Shown piece after piece: positions 9,734-18,355 of a DNA stretch of 64,000 nucleotides. Position 1 is the first letter of the stretch, and each line of letters starts with the position of its first letter. The translations under genes and the position numbers were made by a program. The notes under the pieces are model-generated. The model did no database searches. It was given only the letters and a program-made list of their open reading frames with translations, and was not told where the DNA came from. Location: positions 1-64,000 of the forward strand of contig CAJLLT010000002.1 of the NCBI GenBank assembly GCA_905207625.1, read 5' to 3'. Source of the DNA: an uncultured Eubacteriales bacterium. Lineage in GTDB: Bacteria; Bacillota; Clostridia; Oscillospirales; UBA644.

Positions 9734-9762
9734 ATTGTAGCATCTTTTTCGGCGCTTGTCAA
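9734..9762 (-). promoter_or_regulatory. Promoter of the rpmG-secE-nusG-rplK-rplA operon
   Basis: On the minus strand TTGACA, 17-base spacer, TACAAT. A GC-rich hairpin (CCTCACCTCTGTGGCGAGG) follows directly in the leader. Confidence 0.85.
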
Positions 9763-9847
9763 GTGTTTTTTTGAAGGTTTTTCCTGATTTTAGACTTTTT
9801 TACGGCTTTCCGCCCCGGTTAAACAAGGTTTTTTAAGAAATTTTCTC

Positions 9848-9875
9848 TTGACAGTCCCCCTCTATAGCCTATAAT
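9848..9875 (+). promoter_or_regulatory. Promoter for the AraC-family regulator
   Basis: TTGACA at 9848-9853, 16-base spacer, TATAAT at 9870-9875. The 9624-10024 gap holds this and the divergent rpmG promoter; nothing else is recognised in it. Confidence 0.75.
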
Positions 9876-10024
9876 GCAACTGTCGACCGGGTCTTTCCCT
9901 TCCCGAAGCCTCTCTGTGTCCGGTATATTTTCTCCCCTCTTCATTATAAAGACGGCAAAAAAAGTCGAGAAATTCTTTTCTTCATCGGGTAAAATGAAGG
10001 AGCGTCAAAAAGGAGTTAAAAGGC

Positions 10025-10915
10025 ATGACAGAACAGATTCTGGCGGTACAGCGTATGCAGGACTATATCGAAGAGCATCTGGAGGAAAAGATCGGAATTG
10101 AGGAATTGGCACGGGTCTCCCTGTTCTCCCCCTGGCATTCCTACCGTCTTTTCCGGTCTTACATCGGGCTGACACCCTCCGAATATATCCGGCGTCTGCG
10201 GCTTGCAAAAGCGGCTCTGCGTCTCAAAAAGGAGCATCTCCGCATTACCGATGCGGCTCTGGACTTCGGCTTCGGCAGTGTGGACGGATTCACAAGAGCC
10301 TTTCACCGGGAATTCAAGATGTGTCCCGGCACCTACGCCGCTTCCCCTGTTCCCATCGCCCTCTTTGTTCCTTATGGTGCAAAATTCAGAGCTTTGAAAA
10401 AGGAGCCGATACCTATGGAAGGACACAATACGGTTTTTATTCAGAAGATCCGCAAACCTCTGCGAAAAGTTCTTGTGAAATACGGAATTCAGGCTATGGA
10501 CTATTTTTCCTACTGCGCCGAGGTGGGTTGCACTGTGCGGGGCATACTGCTGAGCATGGATTCTCTTTGCGGCGAGCCGGTATGCCTGTGGCTGCCGGAA
10601 AAATACCGGAAGCAGGGAAGCTCAGCCTATGTGCAGGGCGTGGAAACCGCCCTGGATTACAGCGGAAGGGCGCCTGACGGTTTTGGGGTTCTGACGCTTC
10701 CCGAAGCAGAGTACCTGATGTTTCAGGGCGAACCCTTTGAGGAAGAAAACTATTGTCAGGCAATCTCGACTGTCGAACAGGCCATGGACAGATACGATCT
10801 GTCTGTTCTGGGATATTGTTGGGATGAAGAGAATCCCCGAATCCAGCTGGAGCCAAAGGGACAACGGGGATATATCGAGTTCCGGGCCGTCAAGCCCACA
10901 GGGAAGCAAGGTTAA
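10025..10915 (+). CDS. AraC-family transcriptional regulator with effector-binding domain
   Basis: A 296-residue Rob/TetD-like regulator. The first ~105 residues are the double helix-turn-helix AraC domain, with GIEELARVSLFSPWHSYRLFRS as the first HTH and the signature DAALDFGFGSVDGFTRAFHREFKMCPGTY as the second. The rest resembles the GyrI-like/AraC effector-binding domain that senses small hydrophobic molecules. AAAAAGGAG lies 10 bases before the ATG. It likely activates its own or neighbouring genes; the DUF3795-like gene 175 bases downstream is the nearest candidate. Confidence 0.85.
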   Translation: MTEQILAVQRMQDYIEEHLEEKIGIEELARVSLFSPWHSYRLFRSYIGLTPSEYIRRLRLAKAALRLKKEHLRITDAALDFGFGSVDGFTRAFHREFKMCPGTYAASPVPIALFVPYGAKFRALKKEPIPMEGHNTVFIQKIRKPLRKVLVKYGIQAMDYFSYCAEVGCTVRGILLSMDSLCGEPVCLWLPEKYRKQGSSAYVQGVETALDYSGRAPDGFGVLTLPEAEYLMFQGEPFEEENYCQAISTVEQAMDRYDLSVLGYCWDEENPRIQLEPKGQRGYIEFRAVKPTGKQG

Positions 10916-11089
10916 GACGCAAACCAAAGACAGAAGCACAGGCACAAGGCTGCCTCTGAATCTTCAAAGTGTGTCTGGATGCAGCTTTGCCGAAGAGCAA
11001 AGAAGAACCAAGAATCCCATTTGCGGCAATACTGCGTACCGGATGTTGGGAAAATTTTCAGAGGCATCCATAAGAAAGGAGTGTTCAGA

Positions 11090-11545
11090 ATGAGTTCTAT
11101 ATGCGGAGCAAACTGCAACGAATGCACCATGAAAGAAAATTGCAAAGGCTGCGCCGCCACCTGCGGCAGTCCCTTCGGCGGCAGGTGCATTGCCGCCGAA
11201 TACATCCGGGTCGGAGGCAGGGGGGCCTACGGTCTTTTCAAGAAAAATCTGCTTGCCGAGGTGAACGAGCTGTTGAGGTCGATCGGCATTCCCGAAGCCA
11301 CGGCGCTTTACGAGCTTTCCGGAGAATTTGTGAATCTGGCCTATCCTCTGCCCAACGGGCCGGTCCGGTTTTTAGAGGATAAAAACATTTATTTGGGCAC
11401 CCAGATCGAATTCGCCGACATCGGTATCTGCTACGGCGTGGTGGCGGACATGGGCTTTATCCTCGTTTGCAGCTACAGTGTAAATGGCAACGATCCGGAG
11501 CTTCTTCTTTACAAAAAAAGATGGGAAGAGCATCTCTCCTCTTAG
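11090..11545 (+). CDS. Small Cys-rich protein resembling DUF3795
   Basis: A 151-residue protein of unknown role. The N terminus has CGANCNEC, then CKGCAATCG and a further Cys (GGRC), the CGxxCxxC...CxGC pattern found in DUF3795-type proteins and suggestive of a metal or cluster site. The rest is a compact alpha/beta region with no catalytic motif. AAGGAG precedes the ATG; the longer open frame from 10979 has no ribosome binding site. Placement behind an AraC regulator is common for such proteins. The family call is from motif only. Confidence 0.6.
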   Translation: MSSICGANCNECTMKENCKGCAATCGSPFGGRCIAAEYIRVGGRGAYGLFKKNLLAEVNELLRSIGIPEATALYELSGEFVNLAYPLPNGPVRFLEDKNIYLGTQIEFADIGICYGVVADMGFILVCSYSVNGNDPELLLYKKRWEEHLSS

Positions 11546-11590
11546 AAAAAATCTTCCGCCGTCTTCACTGAAGAAAGCGCTTTCAAAAAA

Positions 11591-11747
11591 GGGGCTGTTA
11601 AAAAGCTCAATGTTTTTTACAGTCCCTCAAAAATGCCGATGGAGATTCCGGCATTTTGAGGCGATCTCGGTGGGTTTGACCCTTGATTGGCGGTCATCGG
11701 AGGTGTAAAAGAACTCGGTCAGAGTTTTTTTACACCTCTTTTCCTTT
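11591..11747. repeat. Structured intergenic repeat, copy B (short form)
   Basis: Three hairpins in order: GGGGCTGTTAAAAA... / ...TTTTTTACAGTCCC, then AAAATGCCG... / ...CGGCATTTT, and last GAGGTGTAAAAGAACTC... / ...TTTTTTTACACCTC with a T-rich tail. The order and much of the sequence match the copy at 18141-18344, with about 50 middle bases missing. No ORF of its own is convincing. Confidence 0.8.
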
Positions 11748-11953
11748 TTCCGGGTTTCAGCGGATGGAAACGAAGAGGCGGGGTGCCGTTTAAATTTTTT
11801 CACCGACTGCCGCTTTTCTTCAGAAGATTCTCTTGCACTTTAAGAGAAAATATGGTATACTATCTATATGTATCGTCTTTGAGAGGAATTTTCCGCAAGA
11901 TTTTCGGAATCCTCTGTCGAAGTCAATAAAGCCGACCGAAGGAGAATACCGCT

Positions 11954-13372
11954 TTGTTCGATGTTTTGATTATCGGCTGCGGCGTGGTAGGTGCTGCCAC
12001 AGCCTACGCCTTATCCAAATACCAGGTGAAGATTGCTCTCATAGAAAAAGAAAACGATGTGGCATTAGGCGCCAGCCGCGCCAACAGCGCCATTATTCAC
12101 GCCGGATTTGACCCGGAAGAGGGTACCCTGATGGCCAAGCTGAATGTAAAGGGATGCCGGATGGCAAAGGATCTGTGCAGAAAGCTGTCGGTTCCCTACC
12201 GGGAAAACGGCTCCCTTGTGCTTTCCTTTTCGCCGGAGGAAGACCGGACGATTGAGAAGCTCTGCCAAAGAGGGTTAAAAAACGGTGTGCCCGATCTGCG
12301 GATCGTGGAAAAAGAAGAACTGCACCAGATGGAGCCTGCCCTCTCGGAGGGTGCTTGTCGGGCCCTGTATGCGCCCCACTCCGGCATTGTTTCCCCCTGG
12401 GACTACACCCTGGCTATGGCGGAGGTGGCGGTGAAAAACGGAACCGAGCTTCACCTTTCCACCAAGGTCATCGGCCTTGAAAAGCTTTCGGACAGCTGGA
12501 TGGTGCACACCGACCGGGGAGATTTTGAAAGCCGTTATGTCCTCAATTGCGCCGGCGTGCATTCGGCTGAAATGCACAATCTGGCGGCCGAGCCGGATTT
12601 CCGGATCATTCCCTGCCGGGGGCAATACTATGTTTTGGACAAATGCGAAGGAGCCCTCTGCACACGCACTCTCTTTCAGTGCCCTTCGGCCCTTGGCAAG
12701 GGCGTTCTTGTATCCCCCACTGCCGACGGGAACCTGATCGTGGGGCCGGATGCGGTGAACATTGAGGACAGCGAAGACACCTCCACCACCGCCGAGCAGT
12801 TGGCCTTCATACGCCGTGCGGCCGAAAAAACCACCGACAAAATCAACTATCGGAATTCCATCCGAAATTTTGCCGGCGTCCGCGCCAACAGCGACCGGAA
12901 GGATTTCATCATTTCCTTTGCGGAAAAAGGCTTTTTGGACATTGCCGGCATCAAGTCCCCCGGACTGACCGCCGCACCGGCCATTGGAGAGTATGCCGCA
13001 GAGCTTTTGGAAAAAGACGGGCTGAATCTCACGCCCAAGGAGCACTATGACGACCGTCGGAAGGTGGTCCGTTTCAAAGAGCTTCCTCCCGAAGAAAAGA
13101 ACAGGCTCATCCGGGAAAATCCCCTGTATGGCAGAATCATCTGTCGGTGCGAAACCGTGACGGAAGGGGAGATCGTAGACGCCATCCACAGCGTGATTCC
13201 GGCCACAACCGTGGACGGAGTCAAGCGCCGGTGTTCCGCCGGAATGGGCAGATGCCAGGGCGGCTTCTGCGGCCCCCGGGTGGTGGATATTCTGGCAAGG
13301 GAGCTGGGCGTGGAACAGACGCAGATCCTGAAGGACAAAGACGGAAGCTATATGCTGGATTCCAAGCTTTGA
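11954..13372 (+). CDS. FAD-dependent oxidoreductase, GlpA/GlpO-like with C-terminal BFD-like [2Fe-2S] domain
   Basis: A 472-residue flavoprotein of the DAO superfamily. Seen: N-terminal dinucleotide-binding FDVLIIGCGVVGAATAYALS and ALIEKENDVALGASRANSAIIHAG; the C-terminal ~90 residues carry IICRCETVTEGEIVDAI...KRRCSAGMGRCQGGFCGP, a four-cysteine BFD/Fer2-like cluster domain. The start is a TTG at 11954 preceded by AAGGAG nine bases upstream. With the next two genes it forms the Firmicutes-type anaerobic glycerol-3-phosphate dehydrogenase-like set. The true substrate may be glycerol-3-phosphate or another 2-hydroxyacid; family certain, substrate inferred. Confidence 0.85.
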   Translation: MFDVLIIGCGVVGAATAYALSKYQVKIALIEKENDVALGASRANSAIIHAGFDPEEGTLMAKLNVKGCRMAKDLCRKLSVPYRENGSLVLSFSPEEDRTIEKLCQRGLKNGVPDLRIVEKEELHQMEPALSEGACRALYAPHSGIVSPWDYTLAMAEVAVKNGTELHLSTKVIGLEKLSDSWMVHTDRGDFESRYVLNCAGVHSAEMHNLAAEPDFRIIPCRGQYYVLDKCEGALCTRTLFQCPSALGKGVLVSPTADGNLIVGPDAVNIEDSEDTSTTAEQLAFIRRAAEKTTDKINYRNSIRNFAGVRANSDRKDFIISFAEKGFLDIAGIKSPGLTAAPAIGEYAAELLEKDGLNLTPKEHYDDRRKVVRFKELPPEEKNRLIRENPLYGRIICRCETVTEGEIVDAIHSVIPATTVDGVKRRCSAGMGRCQGGFCGPRVVDILARELGVEQTQILKDKDGSYMLDSKL

Positions 13373-13381
13373 GAGGTACAC

Positions 13382-14623
13382 ATGAGAGATTTGATTATCA
13401 TCGGAGCAGGTCCTGCCGGACTTGCCGCTGCCTGCAGCGCCTACGAAAATGGGGTAAGGGACATCCTGCTCATCGAACGGGATCGGGCCTTGGGCGGTAT
13501 TCTGAATCAGTGCATTCACAACGGCTTCGGGCTTCAGCGTTTCGGAGAGGAACTGACCGGCCCGGAATATGCCGGAAGGTATATAGAAATGCTGAAAAGC
13601 ACCTCGGTGGAGGTTTGCTCCGACACCATGGTGCTGGAGTTGAAAAAGGATCGGACGGTTTGCGCCGTCAACGGAGAAAAGGGCTATTTTGAAGTCCGGG
13701 GCAAAGCGGTCATTCTGGCCATGGGCTGCAGAGAGCGTACAAGAGGTGCCATTTCCATTCCGGGCAAACGCCCTGCCGGCGTGTTTACGGCAGGAGCCGC
13801 TCAGCGGTTTCTCAATATCGAGGGCTTCCTTTGCGGCAAGCGGGTGGTCATTCTGGGTTCGGGAGACATCGGGCTCATCAGCGCCCGGCGCATGACCTTG
13901 GAGGGAGCCAAAGTCCTGGCCTGTGTGGAGCTCATGCCCTATTCCAGCGGACTGCAGCGCAATATTGTTCAGTGTCTGGAGGATTTTGACATTCCCCTGT
14001 ACCTTTCCCACACCGTGACGAAAATTCACGGCGACCGGAGAGTGACCGGAGTGACCATACAAAAAGTGGACGAGCAGAAGAATCCCATTCCCGGAACCGA
14101 AATGGACTTTGAATGCGATACCCTGCTTCTGTCCGTCGGACTGATTCCCGAAAATGAATTGACCAAAGGCGCCGGTATCCGGATCGATCCCCGCACAAAC
14201 GGTCCGGAGGTTTACGACAATCTGGAAACCTCCGCGGAAGGCATTTTTGCCTGCGGCAATGTGGTACATGTACACGATCTGGTGGACTATGTTTCAGAGG
14301 AATCGGCAAGGGCGGGTGCCGGGGCCGCCCGGAGGATCGCAGGAAACCCGCCCGAAGCCTCCGGCATTTCCGTGGAAGCCGGCAATGCAGTGTCCTATGT
14401 GGTTCCCCAGCATATACGGAACAGTGAGGATGAAAAAACCGTCCCCCTCTTTTTCAGGGTCCGCAGGATGCTGAAAAAGGTCCGCATTGAAATTTCCGAC
14501 GGAAAGAACCTGCTTGCTTCCTACCCGAGAGAATATATGGCTCCGGGTGAAATGGAGAAATTGTTTCTGCCGAGAAAGCTTCTGCAAGACTGCACGAGAA
14601 TTGTGGTCTCCATCCGGGAATAA
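13382..14623 (+). CDS. NAD(P)/FAD-dependent oxidoreductase (second flavoprotein of the set)
   Basis: A 413-residue pyridine nucleotide-disulphide oxidoreductase-like flavoprotein. Seen: RDLIIIGAGPAGLAAACSAYENG (FAD site), NQCIHNGFGLQRFGEELTGPEY, a second Rossmann VVILGSGDIGLISARRM, and a late FAD-contact segment GIFACGNVVHVHDLVDYV. It begins nine bases after the partner flavoprotein and is followed by the DUF1667 gene. By analogy with glycerol-3-phosphate dehydrogenase-like clusters it probably passes electrons from the first flavoprotein to NAD or a quinone-independent acceptor. Confidence 0.85.
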   Translation: MRDLIIIGAGPAGLAAACSAYENGVRDILLIERDRALGGILNQCIHNGFGLQRFGEELTGPEYAGRYIEMLKSTSVEVCSDTMVLELKKDRTVCAVNGEKGYFEVRGKAVILAMGCRERTRGAISIPGKRPAGVFTAGAAQRFLNIEGFLCGKRVVILGSGDIGLISARRMTLEGAKVLACVELMPYSSGLQRNIVQCLEDFDIPLYLSHTVTKIHGDRRVTGVTIQKVDEQKNPIPGTEMDFECDTLLLSVGLIPENELTKGAGIRIDPRTNGPEVYDNLETSAEGIFACGNVVHVHDLVDYVSEESARAGAGAARRIAGNPPEASGISVEAGNAVSYVVPQHIRNSEDEKTVPLFFRVRRMLKKVRIEISDGKNLLASYPREYMAPGEMEKLFLPRKLLQDCTRIVVSIRE

Positions 14624-14683
14624 TCTTTTCGGAAGCGGGGCATTTTTACCGACTCCTCTAAAAAAAGCAGGAGGAATTGACAC

Positions 14684-15025
14684 ATGAAAAAGCTGATTTG
14701 CATTATTTGTCCAAGAGGCTGTCCTTTGGAAATTGACGAAAGCACCCTGGAGGTTCGGGGAAACTCCTGCCCGCGGGGAAAGATATACGCCGAAAGCGAG
14801 CTGACCCAGCCCGTGCGGACGGTAACCACCACTGTCGCTATTGAAGGCGCCGCAATCCCCCGCTGTCCGGTGCGCACGACCCTCCCGGTTCAAAAAGCGC
14901 TGGTGGGCAGGATCGTCCGGACGATGAAGGGGGTGACCCTCCGAGCGCCTGTGCATATCGGGCAGATTGTAGCCCGGAATGTTCTGGATTCCGGAGCGGA
15001 TATAACGGTGTGCCGGGATCTCTGA
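14684..15025 (+). CDS. DUF1667 domain-containing protein
   Basis: A 113-residue protein with CIICPRGCPLEID at the N terminus and NSCPRGKIYAESEL, four to five cysteines in a CxxCxxxC...C pattern likely to bind a metal or Fe-S cluster, then PVRTTLPVQKAL and PVHIGQIVARNVLDSG. DUF1667 proteins are regularly the third gene of this two-flavoprotein operon, matching its place 60 bases downstream. The exact role, probably electron transfer, is unproven. Confidence 0.85.
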   Translation: MKKLICIICPRGCPLEIDESTLEVRGNSCPRGKIYAESELTQPVRTVTTTVAIEGAAIPRCPVRTTLPVQKALVGRIVRTMKGVTLRAPVHIGQIVARNVLDSGADITVCRDL

Positions 15026-15161
15026 TCTTCAAGGACTTCGGCACTCCCGCAGGAATTCCCGAAAAATCCCGTACTTCCTGTAAGAAATCGGGCTTCACGG
15101 CAAACGAGAAAGAAAGGGGCTGTTCCCCGGTACCGGGAACACGCCGTCAGAACCTTATTAT

Positions 15162-16343
15162 ATGGATATGGAAACAACAAAATTCAGAACCTGGGCAGAA
15201 GTGGATTTAGATGCCCTGTTAGCCAACCACCGGGCCGTGAAGGCACACTTGGGCAAGGACACCCAGCTTTGCGCCGTGGTGAAGGCCGACGCTTACGGAC
15301 ACGGTGCCGTGCGGGTAGCCCATCTGCTGGAAAAGGAGACCGACTACTTCGCCGTGGCTATGGCAGAGGAAGCCTTTGAACTGCGCCGGGCAGGGATAAA
15401 AGCACCCATTCTCATTCTGGGATTGGTGCCCGAAGAGCAGTTTGTACCGCTTATAAAAGAAAACATCACCCTGACTCTCGCCACCTACGAGGAAGGAAAG
15501 ACCCTTTGCAGGGCGGCAGAAAAAGTCGGGAAACCGGCAAAAGTGCATCTGGCTCTGGACACCGGCATGGGGCGCATCGGATTTCTTCCGGGAGAAGGGT
15601 CGAAAAAGGAAATCCAAGAGCTTTCCTCTTGCAAGGAACTGGAGATAGAAGGTATTTTTTCCCACTTTGCGGGAGCGGATGAGGAAGACCTGTCCTTTGC
15701 AAAGGAACAGAACAAACGCTTTGACGCTTTTGTAAAGGAGTTGGAGCGCCTTGGGATCCACCCGCCGATCCTGCATCTCTTCAATTCTGCGGCGATCTGC
15801 AATTTTAAAGGACACTATGGCATGGCAAGAGAGGGATTGATCCTTTACGGTCTTGCCCCCTCCGAAGCGGTGCGGCCCAATCTTCTGCCGGTAAAACCGG
15901 TAATGACCCTGAAATCCCGCATCGTCCAGATCAAAAGGGTTCCGGCGGGCACGCCGATTTCCTACGGTTCCACCTTCGTTACCCCCACCGAAATGAGAAT
16001 CGCCACCGTGGCCGTGGGCTACGGAGACGGCGTCCCCAGACTTCTTTCCAACCGGGGAGAAATGCTGGTGCGGGGAAAACGGGCAGGAATTCTCGGAAGA
16101 GTCTGCATGGACCAGCTGCTTCTGGATGTTAGCGATCCTTTTTTTGACACTCTGGAAACCGGAGAAGAGGCGGTTCTTTTCGGCTTTGACCACGGAAATT
16201 ACTTAGACAGCGGTGAACAGATGGAAAAATGCGGCAGTATCAGCTATGAATTGCTGTGCAATGTGAACCGACGGGTGCCGAGAGTCTACATTCAGAACGG
16301 ACAAATCGAAAGTATTGCCAACATTCTGCCGGAAGAAGTATGA
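15162..16343 (+). CDS. alr: Alanine racemase
   Basis: A 393-residue PLP enzyme interconverting L- and D-alanine for peptidoglycan. Seen: AVVKADAYGHGAVRVA with the PLP lysine near residue 40, LALDTGMGRIGF, and the second catalytic tyrosine in ISYGSTFV. Length is slightly above the family mean. There is no clear Shine-Dalgarno before ATG 15162 or the in-frame ATG at 15168, so the start is uncertain by two codons. A GTTCCC-GGTACC-GGGAAC-type palindrome at 15123-15141 lies just upstream. It overlaps argS. Confidence 0.95.
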   Translation: MDMETTKFRTWAEVDLDALLANHRAVKAHLGKDTQLCAVVKADAYGHGAVRVAHLLEKETDYFAVAMAEEAFELRRAGIKAPILILGLVPEEQFVPLIKENITLTLATYEEGKTLCRAAEKVGKPAKVHLALDTGMGRIGFLPGEGSKKEIQELSSCKELEIEGIFSHFAGADEEDLSFAKEQNKRFDAFVKELERLGIHPPILHLFNSAAICNFKGHYGMAREGLILYGLAPSEAVRPNLLPVKPVMTLKSRIVQIKRVPAGTPISYGSTFVTPTEMRIATVAVGYGDGVPRLLSNRGEMLVRGKRAGILGRVCMDQLLLDVSDPFFDTLETGEEAVLFGFDHGNYLDSGEQMEKCGSISYELLCNVNRRVPRVYIQNGQIESIANILPEEV

Positions 16344-18130
16344 ATACAAAAGATAAGGAAAAAAACGACATGAAGACAATCCTCGAAACCTTGAGTGCTT
16401 TCTGCGGACAGGCCTTTGCCGCCTGCGGATACCCGGAAGAATTCGGCGCAGTCACCGAATCGGACCGCCCGGACATCTGTCAGTTTCAGTGCAACGGCGC
16501 CATGAAGGGTGCCAAGCTCTATAAAATGCCCCCCTTCAAAATTGCCTCCGCCGTGGTGGAAAAACTGCAGGGGGTGCCGGCCTTTGAAAAGGCGGAAATG
16601 GCCATGCCCGGTTTCATCAATCTGACCCTGAACAGCGGGTGGCTTTCGGAATTCGTCAATGAGACCCATCGGGATGAATACAAAGGAATCCCCCAGACGC
16701 TGAAAGGACAAACCGTGCTGGTGGACTACGGAGGACCCAATGTGGCCAAGCCCCTGCACATCGGACATCTTCGCTCGGCGATCATCGGAGAATCGGTCAA
16801 GCGGATCGCCAAAGCCGCAGGAGCGAACGCCATCGGAGATATTCACCTGGGAGACTGGGGCTTGCAAATGGGACTCGTCATCACCGAACTGAAGGAGCGC
16901 CACCCGGATTGGCCCTGCTTTTCCCCCGATTTTGACGCCGAAAAGGAACCCATTCCTCCCATTGCCATTGAAGAATTGAACGAAGTGTACCCCTGCGCCT
17001 CCGCCAAAAGCAAAACGGATGCAGCCTTCTCCGCCGCCGCACACGAGGCCACGGTGCGTTTGCAGAAGAAGGACCCCGGCTTCTATGCGCTCTGGAAGGC
17101 CTTTATGGCCGTTTCCAAAGCCGATATGAAAAAAATCTACGACCGCCTGAATGTGAGCTTTGAATACTGGTACGGGGAATCCGATGCCGAGGACTATGTG
17201 GACGCTCTGCTTGAAGTTCTGCAAAGCAAGGGTCTGTTGGAGGAAAGCGACGGTGCCAAAGTGGTACAGGTCTCCAACGAGGAGGACACCGCTCCCATGC
17301 CGCCGGTCATTATCAAAAAATCCGACAATTCCAACATCTATGCCACCACCGACTTGGCTACCATGATCCAACGCCGCAAACTCTTTGACCCGGATGCCCT
17401 TTGGTATGTGGTGGACAAGCGCCAGGGACTGCATTTCACCCAGATTTTCCGGTGCGAAAAATTGGCGGGACTTTTGAAGGACGGCTGCTCCTGCGAGCAT
17501 CTGGGCTTCGGCACCATGAACGGCGCCGACGGCAAGCCATTCAAGACCAGAGACGGAGGCGTAATGCAGCTGACCGGGCTTTTGGACACAGCCTATGAAA
17601 AGGCTTTGGCCAATCTGGAGCCCTCCAAGTTTCAGAGTCCGGAACATCGGCAGCAGGTTGCCGACCGGTTGTCGGTGGCTTCCATCAAGTTCGGAGATCT
17701 GATCAACAACCGCAGCAAGGATTATATTTTTGATTTTGACCGCTTTCTCTCCTGCGAGGGCAAGACCGGAGCCTATTTGCTCTACACCATCACCCGAATC
17801 ACCAGCCTTCTGAAGCGCACTTCCGAAGAAGTGCCGACGGAATTGGATGCTTCCCTCTCCCTGACACCGGCGGAAACCGCTTTGCTTCTCTGCCTTTCTT
17901 CCGCTTCGGAGAGCTTCAAAAAAGCCCTTGCCGAGCGGGCGCCCAACTACATCGCCGAAGCGGCGTACAGCATTGCCTGTGCCTTCTCGACCTTTTACCA
18001 TGATGACCGGATTCTTTCGGAGGAGGACCCTCTGAAACGGAAGAACCGTCTGGCTCTTTGTGCTCTGACCAAGGAACGAATGCTGTTCTTGACCGATCTT
18101 CTGGCCATCCAGACCGTGGATGTGATGTGA
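16340..18130 (+). CDS. argS: Arginyl-tRNA synthetase
   Basis: A class I aminoacyl-tRNA synthetase of 596 residues (586 from the alternative ATG at 16370, which follows AAGGAAAAAAACGAC). Seen: N-terminal Add1 domain, the HIGH motif in PNVAKPLHIGHLRSAIIG near residue 135, GKPFKTRDGG in the place of KMSKS as is usual in ArgRS, and the DALR anticodon-binding domain with NYIAEAAYSIACAFSTFYHDD. The 16340 start overlaps the alr stop (ATGA), suggesting translational coupling. Confidence 0.96.
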   Translation: MNTKDKEKNDMKTILETLSAFCGQAFAACGYPEEFGAVTESDRPDICQFQCNGAMKGAKLYKMPPFKIASAVVEKLQGVPAFEKAEMAMPGFINLTLNSGWLSEFVNETHRDEYKGIPQTLKGQTVLVDYGGPNVAKPLHIGHLRSAIIGESVKRIAKAAGANAIGDIHLGDWGLQMGLVITELKERHPDWPCFSPDFDAEKEPIPPIAIEELNEVYPCASAKSKTDAAFSAAAHEATVRLQKKDPGFYALWKAFMAVSKADMKKIYDRLNVSFEYWYGESDAEDYVDALLEVLQSKGLLEESDGAKVVQVSNEEDTAPMPPVIIKKSDNSNIYATTDLATMIQRRKLFDPDALWYVVDKRQGLHFTQIFRCEKLAGLLKDGCSCEHLGFGTMNGADGKPFKTRDGGVMQLTGLLDTAYEKALANLEPSKFQSPEHRQQVADRLSVASIKFGDLINNRSKDYIFDFDRFLSCEGKTGAYLLYTITRITSLLKRTSEEVPTELDASLSLTPAETALLLCLSSASESFKKALAERAPNYIAEAAYSIACAFSTFYHDDRILSEEDPLKRKNRLALCALTKERMLFLTDLLAIQTVDVM

Positions 18131-18140
18131 AACTAAATAA

Positions 18141-18344
18141 GGGGGCTGTTAAAAAACTCGATGTTTTTTACAGCCCTCAAAAATGCCGGTGCGGATTCCG
18201 GCATTTTTGATGCGATCTTGATCGGTTTTGCCCTCTATTTTGTAGAAATTTCGGCGGATGTTGCGGCAAAATGACGGCTGAAAGCCGTCAAGACCAATGT
18301 CATCGGGGATGTTAAAAAACTCTTTCGGATTTTTTAACATCCCC
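18141..18344. repeat. Structured intergenic repeat, copy C (long form)
   Basis: Starts GGGGGCTGTTAAAAAACTCG and ends with a second hairpin GGGGATGTTAAAAAACTC... / ...TTTTTTAACATCCCC. In between are the CCGGTGCGGATTCCGG hairpin and a TGACGGCTGAAAGCCGTCA hairpin. First and last hairpins resemble each other. It lies between argS and the converging LtaS-like gene and can terminate both. A 63-residue minus-strand ORF inside it is not considered a gene. Confidence 0.8.
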
Positions 18345-18355
18345 TTGCTGTTTCG

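Noticed and set aside
12275..14275. A 666-residue minus-strand ORF opposite the flavoprotein genes
   Set aside because: The sense strand has two complete flavoproteins with start signals; the antisense frame has no start signal or domain.
16292..18001. A 569-residue minus-strand ORF opposite argS
   Set aside because: Antisense shadow of a well-recognised synthetase.
18149..18340. A 63-residue minus-strand ORF in repeat copy C
   Set aside because: Its sequence is the translation of structured repeat hairpins; the other copy does not keep the frame.
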